Below, in pieces: positions 10,087 through 22,242 of a DNA stretch of 64,000 nt (its first letter is position 1; each line of letters starts with the position of its first letter). The notes beneath the pieces are model-generated. The model was given only the letters and a program-made list of their open reading frames with translations. It was not told the DNA's origin and ran no database searches. The translations under genes were made by a program, and so were the position numbers. This DNA comes from Hemileia vastatrix (taxonomy: Eukaryota; Basidiomycota; Pucciniomycetes; Pucciniales; Zaghouaniaceae). Location: assembly GCA_030280995.1 (NCBI GenBank), contig JASXTE010000015.1, positions 19,047,001-19,111,000 on the forward strand, written 5' to 3'.

Positions 10087-11481
10087 ATGATGAATAATTC
10101 AAACCAAAAAATGGACCATCCCAGTAGTCAGAAAAATTGGCCTAAGTTGGACCAATATCCTACCTTTGATGGTGATTCTTCCTCTGATTGGCAACACTTT
10201 ATCCAAAGAATTGATAATTTAAAGAGATCTTATAAACTACCTGATGAGGAAATTGTTTCTAAGCTAATTTCTTTATTTTTCAATGTAGCCTTGATGTGGT
10301 ATGAATCTGTCCTTTTAGATAACAATCATTATACATGGAATGATTGGAAATCCTTGATTGAGAATCAGTTTGGTGGTTCAAAATTCAGGTTAGCTCAGCA
10401 AAGACTGTATGAAAATACTAGATATGTATACTCCTCTGTTGAAAAGCCCATTGTTTTTCTTATGAAAATAACAAAAATCCTAAGAGCAAATGATCCAAAG
10501 ATGGATTATGATATTTGGAGAGATAAAATCTTGTATAAATTACCAAATTCTCTTAGAGATTTGATTGTGGCTAGAACTGAGCATGTAAGGGAAAATTCTT
10601 TTTTCATTAATATCTGTAATGAGGTACTACTCAACCATAGATATGAACCAAAGAATTACCTTGGTAAATCTTATAATGATCCGAATAAACCTTCTACAAA
10701 ACTCCTAGAAAAATCTGGTAAACCCTCTGCCCCAGTTGCACCTAAAAAATATGCAACAAATACTTGTTATAAATGTAACAAACCATGGCAAAAAGGACAT
10801 GTTTGTGACAAGAAAATTCATCTTGTTAAACAAAATGAAGACACGGATGAAGCTGAAATTGATGTCAATAACTCTTCTAGTGATTGTGAAAGTAATATCT
10901 CCTATGGCAATGACTCTGTTGAAGATGTTTTAGTGTTAGAACAGGATTTCCATTATTTAGATAATATATCTGAAGAATGTGTATTGGATTTATCTTCAGT
11001 GGAAAATGCTGAAATAATTAAAGATATTACTAACAATTCTGTAGCCATATCCCCCTTGAAAGCACCTGTTATCATTAATGGTAAAAATGTTGATGTAGTT
11101 CTTGACTCTGGTGCTGGAGGATGTGTAGTGTCTGAAAAGGCTTTAGCTTCAGTAGATAAGGATTATTTGAGTAAATTATTACCTATCACTTCTGAAAAAT
11201 GGAGAGGGTATGGTTCTACCTTAATTCCTATTGGCAAACACAAAACCTCTGTATTCTTCAAATATAATGGTGGTTTTTTCAGAGCTATTTGTGAATTTGT
11301 TGTCATGAAAAATGATAATTTAAGCAATTGGTTTATTATGGGTAATGATATTTTAACCATTTTTGGTGTGAAATTGGACCCAGCAAGTAATTGCTTCACC
11401 TTGGGATTGAATGGCAAAAGAAAATTCAAAATTTCCTCCTCTAGAAAACCTTCTGGGCATCTGTTAAAGTCTTGTAACTAA
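10087..11481 (+). pseudogene. G2 Gag capsid, zinc knuckle and protease
   Basis: The open frame actually begins before 10087, right after the indel near 9836, so ATG 10087 is not a natural start. Capsid motifs include QKNWPKLDQYPTFDGD and ALMWYESVLL. The zinc knuckle is CYKCNKPWQKGHVC, near residue 222. The retropepsin active site is VVLDSGAGGCVVS, near residue 338, followed by WFIMGNDILTIFGVKLD, typical of the protease C-terminal half. It stops at a TAA (11479) where CAA or similar is expected; the following codons continue in the same frame toward RT. Confidence 0.88.
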
Positions 11482-11514
11482 CTAATCCAGTGTAAAGGCA
11501 GAACAACAATTGAA

Positions 11515-12255
11515 ATGGATGATTTATTAAATGAAATAAATACTTCTTCTTTTGGTGATCAGTTAACTAGTGAACAAAAGGATTCTATTATTGCCTCAAT
11601 TACCTCTTTCCCTATGGCTTTTGCTCATGGTTCTCATGTCTTAGGAATTGTTCAGGAAGATATGAAAATTACCTTATCCTGTAACTTGAGTGATATCCCT
11701 CCTAGTCTTAAGAAAAAACCATATCCTGCTTCTCCAACAAAAAGAAAGGATATTGAAGATAATATTGCCACATTATTAAAAATGAATATCATTGAGAAAG
11801 TGGATGTCACCCCCAAATAATGTGTCATCTCCCCAGTCTTGATTTCTTATGAAAAAGATAAGGCTAGATTATGTGGTGATCACAGAGCATTGAACACTTA
11901 TACTGTTGATGATATTTATCCTTTACCCAGAATTAATTCAATACATGCTACCTTGCAAGGTGCAAAATTTATTAGTTGTCTGGATGGTAATAAAGGATAT
12001 CATCAAGTTCCAGTTGAGAAAAACTCTCAAAACTTTTTGCTTATTGCTACTCATATGGGAATATATAAGTATGTTAGGATGCCATTTGGCCCTAAAAATG
12101 CTCCTTCAGTTATTCAAAAAGTCATGGATAACACTTTCCATCAAGAAATAATTGAAGGGTGGCTAATGGTTTATATTGATGACATTATAATTTTTTCTAA
12201 AACTTTTGATGAACATATGATTCACTTAACTAGAGTTTTCCAAAAAAATGGATGA
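11515..12255 (+). pseudogene. G2 reverse transcriptase
   Basis: Two adjacent pieces (11515-11820 and 11839-12255) are divided by a TAA at 11818, where the relative G1 has Tyr. Motifs in order are PYPASPTKRKDIEDNI (fingers), ARLCGDHRALNTYTVDD, ISCLDGNKGYHQVPVEKNSQNF, MPFGPKNAPSVIQKVM and the intact catalytic box VYIDDIIIFSKT. The frame ends through an extra A in a run of seven near 12243; the sequence resumes at 12248 with MDEINMTLSLEKCKFGF. RT copies the RNA genome to DNA inside the particle. Confidence 0.9.
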
Positions 12256-13459
12256 AATCAATATGACCTTGTCCTTAGAAAAGTGTAAATTTGGTTTTCA
12301 TTCCTTGAAAGTCCTTGGCCATGTTGTGTCAGGCTTACAAATTTGTGTAGACCAAAACAAAGTTGCTGCCATTCAAAATGTGAAAGCACCAACTTCTGTA
12401 AGAGAAATCCAAAGTTTTTTGGGTATGTGTGGCTATTATAGACAATATATTAAAAATTATCAGGTCATAGCCTTTCCTCTTACAAAACTGACCAGAAAAG
12501 ATGTTGCCTTTCTCTGGAATAATGACTGTCAAAAAGCTTTTGATACATTAAAAAGTTGCTTAATGACAGCCCCTATATTGGCTCTTCCAGATTTCAACAA
12601 ACCTTTTGTCCTATACACAGATGCTAGCTTTGTTGGTCTGGGTGCTTCCCTTCACCAGAAACAAATTATTAATGATAAATCCTCAGAGGTTGCAATTTGT
12701 TATATTTCAAGAACCTTGAGAAATAGTGAATTGAAATATGGTGCCACTCAATTAGAGTGCTTAGCAGTTGTTTGGGCTCTTGAGAAGCTTCATTACTATC
12801 TAGATGACCAAAAGTTTGAATTGGTAACTGACTGTAGTGCTGTGAAGTCCCTCTTAAACCTGAAAACACCTAATAGACATATGTTCAGGTGGCAACTTGC
12901 TGTTCAAGAATGCAGAGGACGGATGACAATTATCCATAGGGCTGGAAATGTTCACTCCAATGTTGATATGCTGTCTAGATTGCCTCTGCCAAATAATGAC
13001 TCAAATCCTGCTTATGTACCTGAAGATGATACTGTTCATATCCATGGTATATTTATAGTTGATATGGAAGAGGAGTTATTACAATTAATACTGGATTCAT
13101 ATGATAAAGATTCTGATTTAAATAAATTGGTTACTATCTTAAATGATCCTAAGAATTCTTCAATTCAAGCATTGATAAAAACTCTTCCTGCAAAGTATCA
13201 AAATGCTTTGAGTAAAGGAAAGTTTTCTATTGAAGATGGTTATATATATTATAGGAGAAAGCTTACTAATGTAATTGTAACTCCTCCTTCTATGAAAGAA
13301 ACTATCCTCAAACTTTGTCATGATGACATATTAGCTGGTCATTTTGATCTTGAAAAAACATTGATTAGAATCAAAAAACTGCATGGTGGGCTAATATGTC
13401 TGAAGACACAAAATTATATGTTGAATCTTGTGATTCCTGCCAAAAATCTAAAAGGTTGA
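12248..13459 (+). pseudogene. G2 RT thumb, RNase H and integrase zinc domain start
   Basis: Begins with the RT connection (KVLGHVVSGLQICVDQNKV, FLGMCGYYRQYIKNY). RNase H carries LYTDASFVGLGASL, TQLECLAVVWALEKLHYYL, TDCSAVKSLL and NVDMLSRLPL, all usual for Ty3/Gypsy RNase H that removes the RNA template. Near the end, CHDDILAGHFDLEKT gives the two His of the integrase HHCC domain. A single missing base in an A-run near 13372 shifts the frame, so the last about 25 residues are not native. Confidence 0.9.
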
Positions 13460-14424
13460 CAGGCAAAAGAGCAGGATTACTACAACATATTGAAGCACCT
13501 AATGCTCCTTGGCAAATAATTAACATGGATTTTGTCACTGGTCTTCCGGTTGCAGGTAAAGACAGCTTTAACTCTTGTTGGGTAATAGTAGATAGATTCA
13601 CAAAAATGTGCAAATTTATTCCTACCCACAAAGATGTATCCACAAAAGAATTAGCTTTCTTATGGTGGTCTTACATGTTTAATATTATTGGTTTTCCAAA
13701 AGCCATTATCTCTGATAGGGATCCAAAATTTACTTCTGAGTTTTGGACCTCTTTGATGGATATTTGTGGCTGTGAGTTAAAATTGTCTACAGCTAACCAT
13801 GCTCAGACTGATGGTCTAGCTGAGAGAATGATTCAAACGCTGGAAGATATGATTAGAAGGTATTGTGCCTTTGGTTTAGAATATAAAGACAATGACAGAT
13901 TTACTCATGACTGGGTCACTCTATTGCCTGGTCTTGAATTTGCATATAATAGCACTGTTCATTCTGTCACTGAGAAAAAGCCTTTTGAGTTTTGGTTAGG
14001 TTATGTCCCAAATACTCCTTCTCAGATTCTCAATAATAAATTACCTAAGTTGGAACTACACCCTGGTGTAAAGTCTTTTATGCAAATGCAACAGCTATGT
14101 AGGAAACATGCTCAAAGCTGTATTGAAAAAGCATTTGAATATGAAAAGGAAAGATGGAATAAATCCCATAAAGAATACAAATTTAACAAGGGAGATGAAG
14201 TGTTGATATCTACTGTCCATTTCAATTTACAAGGTAACAACAAATTAAAAGATCCTTTTGTAGGACCATTTGTAGTTAAAAGAATGGTTGGAGATAATGC
14301 AGTAGAAGTTGTATTGTATTCTCCATATGATAGGAAACATCCTGTTTTTCCCATTTCTTTAATTAAGCCTTATCCTTCCAACAGTGACTTATTTCCCAAA
14401 AGAAGGGGAAGACCTATAAAAACC
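13396..14424 (+). pseudogene. G2 integrase
   Basis: Resumes with CDSCQKSKRLTGKRAG, the two Cys of the zinc domain. Then comes the DDE core: Asp in INMDFVTGLPVAGK, Asp in AIISDRDPKFTS, Glu in TDGLAERMIQTLEDM. The C-terminal part contains LEFAYNSTVHSVTEKKPFEF and an SH3-like stretch (FNKGDEVLIS, KDPFVGPFVV, HPVFPISLIKPY). This is the longest uninterrupted integrase of the G1-G3 lineage in the window. ATG 13396 is internal. The frame is lost by a one-base deletion near 14425, just after RRGRP. Confidence 0.92.
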
Positions 14425-14612
14425 CTCAGGAAATCACAGAAACTGCAGAAATTGATAAAATTCTCAATGATAGAATTATCACTTCTGAAAGAGGTACTGA
14501 ATATTTATTGAGATATAAAAACAAATCATCTGAACATGATGCATGGATCCCTGGCAAGGAGATTTCAAATCTTCCTACTCTGTTAAAAAAGTACAAAAAG
14601 AAAAAATCTTAG
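14425..14612 (+). pseudogene. G2 chromodomain tail
   Basis: Read in the frame after the deletion near 14425, the sequence gives EIDKILNDRI, TEYLLRYKNK, W-I-P and LLKKYKKKKS before TAG at 14610-14612. It aligns with the chromodomain of G1 and with the G3 segment downstream of the G4 insertion. Chromodomains in this position guide integration to heterochromatin, which fits G2 having landed inside another transposon. Confidence 0.8.
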
Positions 14613-14635
14613 CATTTTTGTTATTATTTTTTTTC

Positions 14636-14647
14636 AGAGTGAGGGAG
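14636..14647 (+). promoter_or_regulatory. G2 polypurine tract
   Basis: AGAGTGAGGGAG abuts the 3' LTR start TGTCAGCC. The same purine run precedes the G3 3' LTR at 55355-55366. Confidence 0.8.
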
Positions 14648-15936
14648 TGTCAGCCAGGCTATACCAGGAGCCCAGCAAATTATATGTTAATTTATTGGAC
14701 CTGAAAGAGGGCGTAAGATTTGTATTTTATGTATATAAATTAATATTTTATTGCATAATAAAATTATATAAGTATCTTATTAATAATAAGTGTTATATTA
14801 ATTTTATTGTTATATAAATTTTTATACATTTAAATTCAGCTTAATATAATTTATATTCTACAAATAATGGCGCATTTTTATGTATTTAATAATTATAAAT
14901 TAATAATTAATTAATTACAAAACATATATTATAATTATATATGTAAAATTGACTTATAATGTAATTAAGTTAATTAATTAATTTTATATATTAAATAAAA
15001 CTTCATAGATTATTAAGCAATAATATTGGGCGCTTCTTTTGACCCTTAATTGTGTCAGGAAAAAATTATTAAATAAATTATAATACTTATTTAATAACAT
15101 AGTATTAAAATCCCCATTTCAAATTAACAAATAACACTAAATTAATTATCTGTTTCTTTTTAACTAATTATTGAATTAATTACATAGTTAGAACAATTAC
15201 TTAAAATTTCTTTAAACTGAATTGAATTTATTCCGTGAATTTTGGTGTGAAAATAATTTTATTTGTTTTACTTAAAACCTTTACATGTCACTATAATGTC
15301 TGTTTTTGATTATTTCTACTCATTGTTCTCATGTTTCAGACTTACTTGGTTAATGATTATTTTATTTAATTGTGTTGGGATGTTATGGTGGGAAAAGTAT
15401 TAATTACTCATGGGTTTTAGTAAATTGTGTCATTTTTTTTCTCTTGATAGTCATGTTTCATCTTCTATTCTGTTATCTCTTGTTTTAGCTATTTCTAATT
15501 TGTATTTAATGATTGGTGGCACTTCAGGGGTCCCTTGGTCTATAAAAGGGCCTTGGATAATCCCCTTTAAATCATCACTTACTACACAATCAAAACTTGA
15601 ACATATTTTTAATATATTACGTTTATATTATTTTTATTAGTATTAAAATTCTAATTTAAAATTTTTATATAACTAATTACAGGTTGCTTTAAGTCTGATA
15701 GTAATAATAGTGTTTTCCGCGCAAAGAAAAGAACCCTTACTTTAAATAATATTTTCATTTAATAAAACCTCATTTTTGTGTCGTCCCTCAAGTAACTCGT
15801 CGTTGCCTCTATTTAAATAAATCCAATTATTTTATTACCTTATTGTTTCTACTTTCTATAAACCCTTCTTTCCTATTTTCCTTTCCTCCTCTTTTTCTTC
15901 CCCCTTTCTTTCCTTCTTCTAGACGACTGGCCAACA
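14648..15936 (+). repeat. G2 3' LTR
   Basis: 1289 bp, the same length as the 5' LTR, from TGTCAGCC to GGCCAACA. It is followed by the TSD copy CTTTA (15937-15941), after which G1 coding sequence resumes. Confidence 0.97.
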
Positions 15937-15941
15937 CTTTA
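15937..15941. repeat. TSD of G2, right copy (CTTTA)
   Basis: Exact copy of 6477-6481. Collapsing the two copies restores an uninterrupted reading frame in the G1 5' ORF (Glu-Ile-Lys-Ala across the join). Confidence 0.95.
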
Positions 15942-16185
15942 TTTCTACTAGAGCTTGATTGACTTCTATGAAACCCTGAGCTGCTCTTTTCTCCAGATTG
16001 TTTATCTGGTCCACTATATTGTTTACCCTTATTGTAAAAGTGTTAAGTAGAGTGGAGAGGGAGTGAATTTGTTCTTGTAAGGTATTTTTTGTTTTCTTTA
16101 TTGATACCTGTCTTAAAAGTTTTTCCCTTTCCTCCAGAGACATTGGCGGAGTGATGGTGTTTATGGGGGACTCCTGGCCCTCCAT
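15942..16185 (-). pseudogene. G1 5' ORF, frame B (5' half, cut by G2)
   Basis: Reads EEREKLLRQVSIKKTKN, a Leu/Ile-heptad stretch (IHSLSTLLNTF, INNLEKRAAQGF), then runs into G2. It is the counterpart of the coiled-coil part of frame B in G2 and G3. The frame is open upstream of its first ATG to about 16220, so the true 5' end may be an exon boundary. A candidate donor GTGAGT lies at 16252-16247, but no clear acceptor is seen. Confidence 0.55.
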
Positions 16186-16273
16186 TTGAATGTCTTGTAC
16201 CAGTTTTCTCAGCTCTAGGTCTTAAGCTATAAGATTTTGCTTTATTACTCACAATATCATTGTTGTCACACAT
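16043..16273 (-). pseudogene. G1 5' ORF, frame A (5' part)
   Basis: ATG at 16273 opens a 76-residue frame (MCDNNDIVSNK start) that contains the candidate donor GTGAGT after codon 8 and closes at 16043. Unlike G2, frame A does not stay open across frame B here. That argues that only the first codons up to the donor are coding in this lineage, or that this copy has decayed. Confidence 0.45.
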
Positions 16274-17596
16274 TTTTACGTGGAATTTAATAAAAGAATT
16301 GAAATTTGAGATTTTTAAAACTTCAAAAAGCAGTTTTATCAGTATTTATTAATACCACTGAAGACATTTTTATTGCTTACTTGTAGGTATAAAGTGAATT
16401 TAGAAGTGCCAAAAGTCAAATATGCTTTTATGTGGTCACTTGATTTAACTTGTCTACAATATGTAGCCGTGTTTTTATATTTAAAAAAGAAATTTTGTCA
16501 GTAAGATTCTTTCTAAATATTAAATGATTTTTTACAAACCAATAAAATGGGATTAAGAGTCCTGTTAAAAGAAAACAATTAATCAGTTTAATTGGTTATC
16601 ATCTGCAAAGATCACATATTTAATTGGTCTATTGACAGACCCACTAAGAACAATTTTATGTTAAATTAGCCGTAAAATTGTTGATTCAATATCACAATTT
16701 TATTATATAACAGGGCTTCTTTTTCTGAAATCACTATATAAGTGACCCCAACCTGTTTTAATTAACCAAATATTTCTATAGGGATTATATTTACGTGTAC
16801 CTTCTTTGAAATTTTTACTTACTGGATTATAACAGAATTCTTGAGTAAAGGTCCCCAATTGTCAGGCTGAGGTCAAGTACAAAGACATGAACTAGCTTTA
16901 ATGGTCAGTTTTCTAGAAGATTTTAATGTTCCTATATGAATACTGTAGTTTAAATCCAACAAGTAGTAAAATATAATCAAAATTAAAGGTCTCAGTAATA
17001 TAATTCTCACTATTTTTATATATGGCTTAAAATCTTTTTAGTTGGTAGAAAAATAGATTTTATAATTCAGATACTATTCAAAAGTCTTATAAAAGTACTA
17101 ATTGTTATGTATTGTAATTTATTTGGTTATATTGGTTAAATTGTAATGATAAAGAATGTAGAAACAAGACCCAAAAACCTCCTTCTTATATACACACTGA
17201 GTTCCCTAATTATTCCCTTGATGTACCACCCAATACACAGTTAATGACACCTCCAAACAACTAATAGACATGCCCATCAACATTCCCAGTAACTAATGAC
17301 ATAATTATAAGAGTAACAACCGTCAAAATCCTGTATTAATAAGGAAAATCCATCAAAATTAAAGAATAAGATAAAAAGAGAGTGTATGCGTATTAAAAAA
17401 TAATATAAAAGACTAAAGAGGAAATTTTTAAGATTAAAATAGCTTAATAATAAGGGGGATTCACTGTAGAAACAATGGGGCTAATCCTGAAATTATACTA
17501 CGTGAAATTACCATTCAAAAATACCCAATATTGACTGAGAAACCACCCAAAAACTCAAAAAAGAGTGTGAGATGTTGGGTAACTACATGCAGTCCT
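16274..17596 (-). other. G1 untranslated leader
   Basis: About 1.3 kb between the 5' LTR and the first ATG of G1, AT-rich, without a supported gene. Minus-strand sequence directly after the LTR reads AGGACTGCATGTAGTTACCC. It lacks an obvious TGG-start primer-binding site, so the primer is unknown. Confidence 0.6.
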
Positions 17597-18359
17597 TGTC
17601 AGGCGCTTGCACGGGTAAATCCTTGACTAAATTTAGGCAAATTTAAGCATGGTGATGAAATAAGGTGCCAAGAGTGAGGTTATTAATGAAATTAGTGCAT
17701 ATAAACAAGGTCAATGCACTATTAATTAAGCTAGGACACTAAATAAGCGCCTGTCGCCTATTTTAGTGTGTTTCCCCACAGTGGGCGTAGAATGTGGGGT
17801 AATTATAGTGTGAAAAAGCTAACTTTTCTAAAAATGAAGCTATTCACACAGGAAAAAAGTAGGCAGTATGTGGACAGTACACAGAAGCCATTTCTGGCAT
17901 AAAAAACCCCAAATTTGAAAAGTGTTATTTTTATGCATTTAAATAGCTAAATCAATAGTCCTAAATGAGACAAATTGATCTGTCAAAGCGCATTTTTGAT
18001 ATTCTCAAATTTATGGCGCATATAGTCAACTTTTAAGTGAAATAAAGCACATTTCTTGTTTTTTGCATAAAACAGTGAAAATGACATCTTTAAGTGTACT
18101 TAAAAATTTCGTAGCCTTATACTTAAAGCTCTTAAGATTACATTAACATATTCCAATTTAATATTAAGTACATAAGACTTATAAAAGGTGGATATATGCG
18201 TGTATATAAGGTGTTATAATGGCATATTTTGTATATTATCATATTTTTACTTATGTATACTGTTTGTGTACTCTTAATTATTATTCCCATGTATAGTTCA
18301 TGTGTTTAACATAACTTATAAGTACTTTTTACTCAGTCCTGGGGATATACAGGCTGACA
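17597..18359 (-). repeat. G1 5' LTR
   Basis: 763 bp bounded by TGTCAG and CTGACA, a perfect 6-bp inverted terminus. The CCCCACA/TGTGGGG inverted repeat is at 17774-17799. The flank after it is ATACA; the matching TSD copy would lie just left of the window. Confidence 0.95.
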
Positions 18360-20912
18360 ATACAAGTAATTATCTCCTAGTGGGATGCAAAATGAAAAAA
18401 CTGGAAGGGAGAGATGCAAATTAATGACACAAAGTAAGTATCTGTAAGTAAATATACTTATCTATAACCCTTATTTACTTAAATTAATAGTAAATGTAAA
18501 GTTTTAATTGCACAATGCTGAGATATGCATCTGATTTATGGTTGAGTATGCATAGAGCAGGGAGCTACTGACACAGTGGTAGATACCCTAAATGCTATAT
18601 TTTCACATTTATATGTATCCCACTTGATTATTTTTTTCTTTTTGATTTGCATTTATCTTTTCACAAAAATTATCTCTCCTTTTCACCTGATTCTCATTTC
18701 ATAAAGTAAATAAGGAGACATTCAGATTTTTTTCTTGTCTCAAAATCATGGTGCAAATTAAACAGGACAGATACTTGTCATTTTATATTAGTGACTAATT
18801 CATATTATATTTTAGTCTGAAATCTAAATATTTCATATCAGGAGAGCTTTTCATAACAATTTGACAAGGATAGACCAGCCAAGATGCAAGTGGAGCTTAG
18901 GTTTTTCATAAAAAGAATAAAAATGGTTTTACTTCCTTAATTTTTTTAAATATTAGCTTCATCAGTGCAGAAAAAACTCACCTTAGTTCCCTAGTTAAGA
19001 TTCTATGTAGATGCTTAAATAGCTTAAAAGTAGGTACCAAAGGACAATACTGGGGAATTTCACAAGTCAGCTATTTTTATATTGTATAAGAATATCTTTT
19101 TTCCAATGATTGAGATATCTAGAATACTCATTCAGAGCTTTTAAACCCTTAGTGGATGGTTCAAAAAGTAGCAGAAGTGTCTTTTCCACCAAGAAGCTGC
19201 CACTACACCAAAAATACAATATACCAAATAAGGTATGTCAGTTCTATAGAATTTTAACTTATCTAAGTGCAGATTTCTAAAAAATACTAGCCCTAAAACT
19301 GGTTTATTTCAAAATTGAAATATGTCACTTTTTCACTCAAATATGCACTTTCTCAACCAAAAGTGCTAATTTCACCATAAATTCTCATTTCACTAATTTT
19401 TCAGAATCATCCCATTCATATACAGCACTCAAAAGCATATAAATTCATTACTCAAAACATTGTACAAATTTATTATTTTCAAATCATATATGATTAATGC
19501 CTTCCTCAGTCTGAATTTGTGATAAATTACATCAAGAAATGACTTTTATAGATGTTAATCTCCTTATGGATTTGGACTCTTATTATGATTCATATCGAGG
19601 AAGACTTTGATGTTTTATAGAAATGGCCAGGTAACATTAGATTCTTCCCAGAAAGCCACAAGCACTTTATACCCCCAAGTACACCATTCAAGCACTCCTA
19701 AACCTATCTACACCCAGTTTTAGACAGTTTTTCAGGACTTTCCAAAAATAATTTCTTAAATTAGTTGAGCTTATTCAGGATTACTCTGTCTTTTACAACA
19801 ATTTTAAGAAAATAACAAAATGATCCATCAATTAAACTGGCCATCACACTATTTTGTTTGCACTCCAATAGTAATAGATCTGCTTTGATATGTGTGGAAA
19901 ATGTCTTTGGCTTCCTTCATAATTTAAGGCCACCTCTTTGGAATTATTGGATTCAGTGCTATCTAATTTGAAGTTTCATGTCCCTCAAAATTCTCTAAGC
20001 TGTCTTTACACTTTTTTGGTACAAAATAGAATACATTATCCACCATATCATAGTCTATATCCTCATCAACCTTCATAGCTTGTTCAAACCTTTTTAAGAA
20101 CTTATTTGTATTAATACCAGTAAAGTAGCCTTTCATCTTTATACCTAATAGTTTTTAATACCCTAGGAGGAAGTAAAGCTGTAAAATTAGGAAATTTAGC
20201 TCTTTCTTTATTAAATGTTGAGGTAGTTGCAGTTGGTTCCATTTCTAACCTATAAAATTTTAAAAAATAGGATATGGCTCAATTAATATCTTTAACAAAA
20301 GATGCATCACTGCTATTCTTTCATTATGTTTTCAACTGCTTTCTTGGCCAAGCAAGAACACAGGGAAGATTCAGAGGGTGACCTGCATGTAAATCAAGAG
20401 TGAAAACTGCACTCACACAGAAATGTTCAAGAAATTTCTTTGAATTTGATGAGAATATGAAATTTATTTTGCCAGTATTTGACCAGAAATTTTTCAGTAA
20501 ATTTTATTTAATGCCCAGTAACATTTCATCCACTTTGACATATAAATTTTCACTCTCCACATCACATAACTTCTTGTTTTATAATTTAATTTTTTGAAAC
20601 CTATCATCCACATCATGTTTTTGTCCACATCACATATAGTATCCTCATCCCAAAATTTTTTTTTCAGAATATTTTTTTTGAAAACTTCCCACATCACAAA
20701 TGTTTTTTTGTAATATTATCCCTCCATGTACTCAGTCTTTGAATCAAAACTGATGGGTATCCTCCTTGGCCTTTAACTCTTCCTAAAATACTTCCTCCAC
20801 TATCTTTTCATGCTTCCAATCAGTATAAACCATGTGTAAACTTCTGGAAGCCCTCATAATGAGATGCCTCTCATTCATCCTTTAATTCTACAACTTTCTC
20901 CCATGGCAGCTG
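18360..20912. other. AT-rich region without recognisable genes
   Basis: About 2.5 kb between G1 and G5. Only short, composition-type ORFs occur on either strand. I see no conserved motif, terminal repeat or tRNA-like fold here. Confidence 0.5.
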
Positions 20913-21229
20913 TGTTAGGAGCTGAGAAGGTGGACTACTACTAGCACTGACACTAGTCTTAAACTGGACGGACTATGCTGGTACAGCAGTGAGAATAATT
21001 AGACTGATTATGTTGGGGCTTCCAACAGTGAGGGAAGATGGGACTGGCTATGCTAAAGTAGCAGTGAGACTAGAGAGTAACTGAATTACTAAGTAAGTTG
21101 TCCAATGAGGAGCACTCCACAGCACTTGCCTCCTATAATCTCCTTATGCAATATACACCCTTCTGCCTCTTTAAAATTCATAGCACCCAAAGCGCTCCTC
21201 CTCCTCACCCCTCAACCCAAATCCTAACA
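20913..21229 (-). repeat. G5 3' LTR
   Basis: 317 bp, TGTTAGGA to TCCTAACA. Inside it on the minus strand lies the purine tract AAAAGAGGGGG (21233-21243), the likely polypurine primer. Confidence 0.9.
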
Positions 21230-21241
21230 TTACCCCCTCTT

Positions 21242-21454
21242 TTACCCTTCCTGCCTCCTGAAATCCTTCTCAAACTCTTTCAACTTTTCCTTAGCATTTA
21301 AAAGATTTTCTACCGGCTCACATGAACTGTCTCCAACTCCATAACCCCTCCAGTGCACTAAGTACTGAACCTTTCTCCTATACATCCTCTTAGAAACAAC
21401 CTTTTCCACCTCAAACTCCTCTTTATTTTCCACCTGGATTGGAACCATCAGCAA
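21242..21454 (-). pseudogene. G5 chromodomain
   Basis: Reads EVEKVVSKRMYRRKVQYLVHWRGYG (shown in part: VSKRMYRRKVQYLVHW) followed by EPVENLLNAKEKLKEFE. The aromatic cage region (Y-L-V-H-W-R-G-Y) and C-terminal helix (E-x2-NL) are the classic chromodomain signature, closer to the canonical HP1 type than those in G1-G3. It closes the integrase polyprotein and ends at 21242 beside the polypurine tract. Confidence 0.88.
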
Positions 21455-21532
21455 TTATGGCTGTTCTGGAATTGTATCTTCCTTATGCTTTGTGAGTAAT
21501 CAAATATTGAAAACTGGATATACCTGCCTCAT

Positions 21533-22242
21533 TTAGATTGGTAGCTCCAGTTTGTAAGCTGAGTACAATAACTTTTGTTTGACTTTTAATGGCCCCACTT
21601 TCTTGTGATCTAATTTAAAACTGGAGCACAATGTGGAAATAAAATGTGAGCTTAACCAAAACTTATCACCTACATGAAAAATCTGGTGCTGGGTTTGTCC
21701 TTGGTCATCATGGTGCTTCATTGACTGTTGAGATAAGTTGAGCACTGCCTCTATCTCTTCACATACTTCCTGCAGCTTCTGGAACATTCCATGTTGATGG
21801 GGTTCTAATTGAGAATGTTGGGTGATATCTGTAATTGGTGTAAAAGGATGACATTCTTGTTGACACATGTAGCCAATGGTTTTATAAGAATTCAGCTAGT
21901 GGTAGCATTTTCACCCAATCATCTTGCTGATAGTTGATAAAGTGGAAGAGTTATTGTTCAATTACCTTGTTCACTATCTCTGATTGCCCATCAGTTTGTG
22001 GATGCCATGCTGTTGACAATACGGGCTTAATTTTCAGTTGCCCATACATTTCTTTCAACAGCTTAGAGTTGAAGGTATTTCCCCTATCTGATACTATGCT
22101 ATTAGGAAAACCATTGAACTTCCTAACTTGTGCCAACATTTGGTTTTCAATACCTTCTGATGTGACCTTGGCAGTAGTTGGAATGCATTGTGCCATTTTA
22201 GTGCAACAGCCAACTACTGTGGGAATAGCATTATTTCCTTGA
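21533..22242 (-). pseudogene. G5 integrase core and C-terminus
   Basis: Piece 21951-22196 has GFPNSIVSDRGNTFNSKLLKE and STAWHPQTDGQSE, the second Asp and the catalytic Glu of the DDE core. Piece 21533-21868 has VGDKFWLSSHF, KLDHKKVGPLKVK and AYKLELP, the C-terminal SH3-like part. The first Asp region is not readable. Stops and shifts separate the pieces. Confidence 0.8.

Larger units (their letters stand above)
6482..15936 (+). mobile_element. G2: complete Ty3/Gypsy chromodomain element nested in G1
   Basis: A 9455-bp element with two LTRs of exactly 1289 bp, a perfect 5-bp TSD, a polypurine tract, and all domains in order on the plus strand: 5' ORF pair, coiled-coil Gag, zinc knuckle, protease, RT, RNase H, integrase, chromodomain. 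I count about 23 LTR differences by eye (under 2%), so it is younger than its host G1. Four one-base indels (about 9836, 12243, 13372, 14425) and two stops (11479, 11818) break gag-pol. The RT box YIDD and the DDE residues are still present. Confidence 0.97.
1..18359 (-). mobile_element. G1: Ty3/Gypsy chromodomain retrotransposon, split by G2
   Basis: Minus-strand LTR retrotransposon with its 3' LTR at the left window edge and its 5' LTR at 17597-18359. Between them lie gag, protease, RT, RNase H, integrase and a chromodomain, all on the minus strand. Comparing the two LTRs shows that the first 6 bases of the left copy lie outside the window. Without the inserted G2 and one TSD copy the element is about 8.9 kb. 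By eye the LTRs differ at several percent of positions, so G1 is older than G2, as a host should be. Several in-frame stops interrupt the polyprotein and the RT motif reads YIDN, so it is almost certainly inactive. Confidence 0.93.

Noticed and set aside
20400..20697. Short ORFs on both strands left of G5
   Set aside because: Overlapping, AT-driven, no motif.
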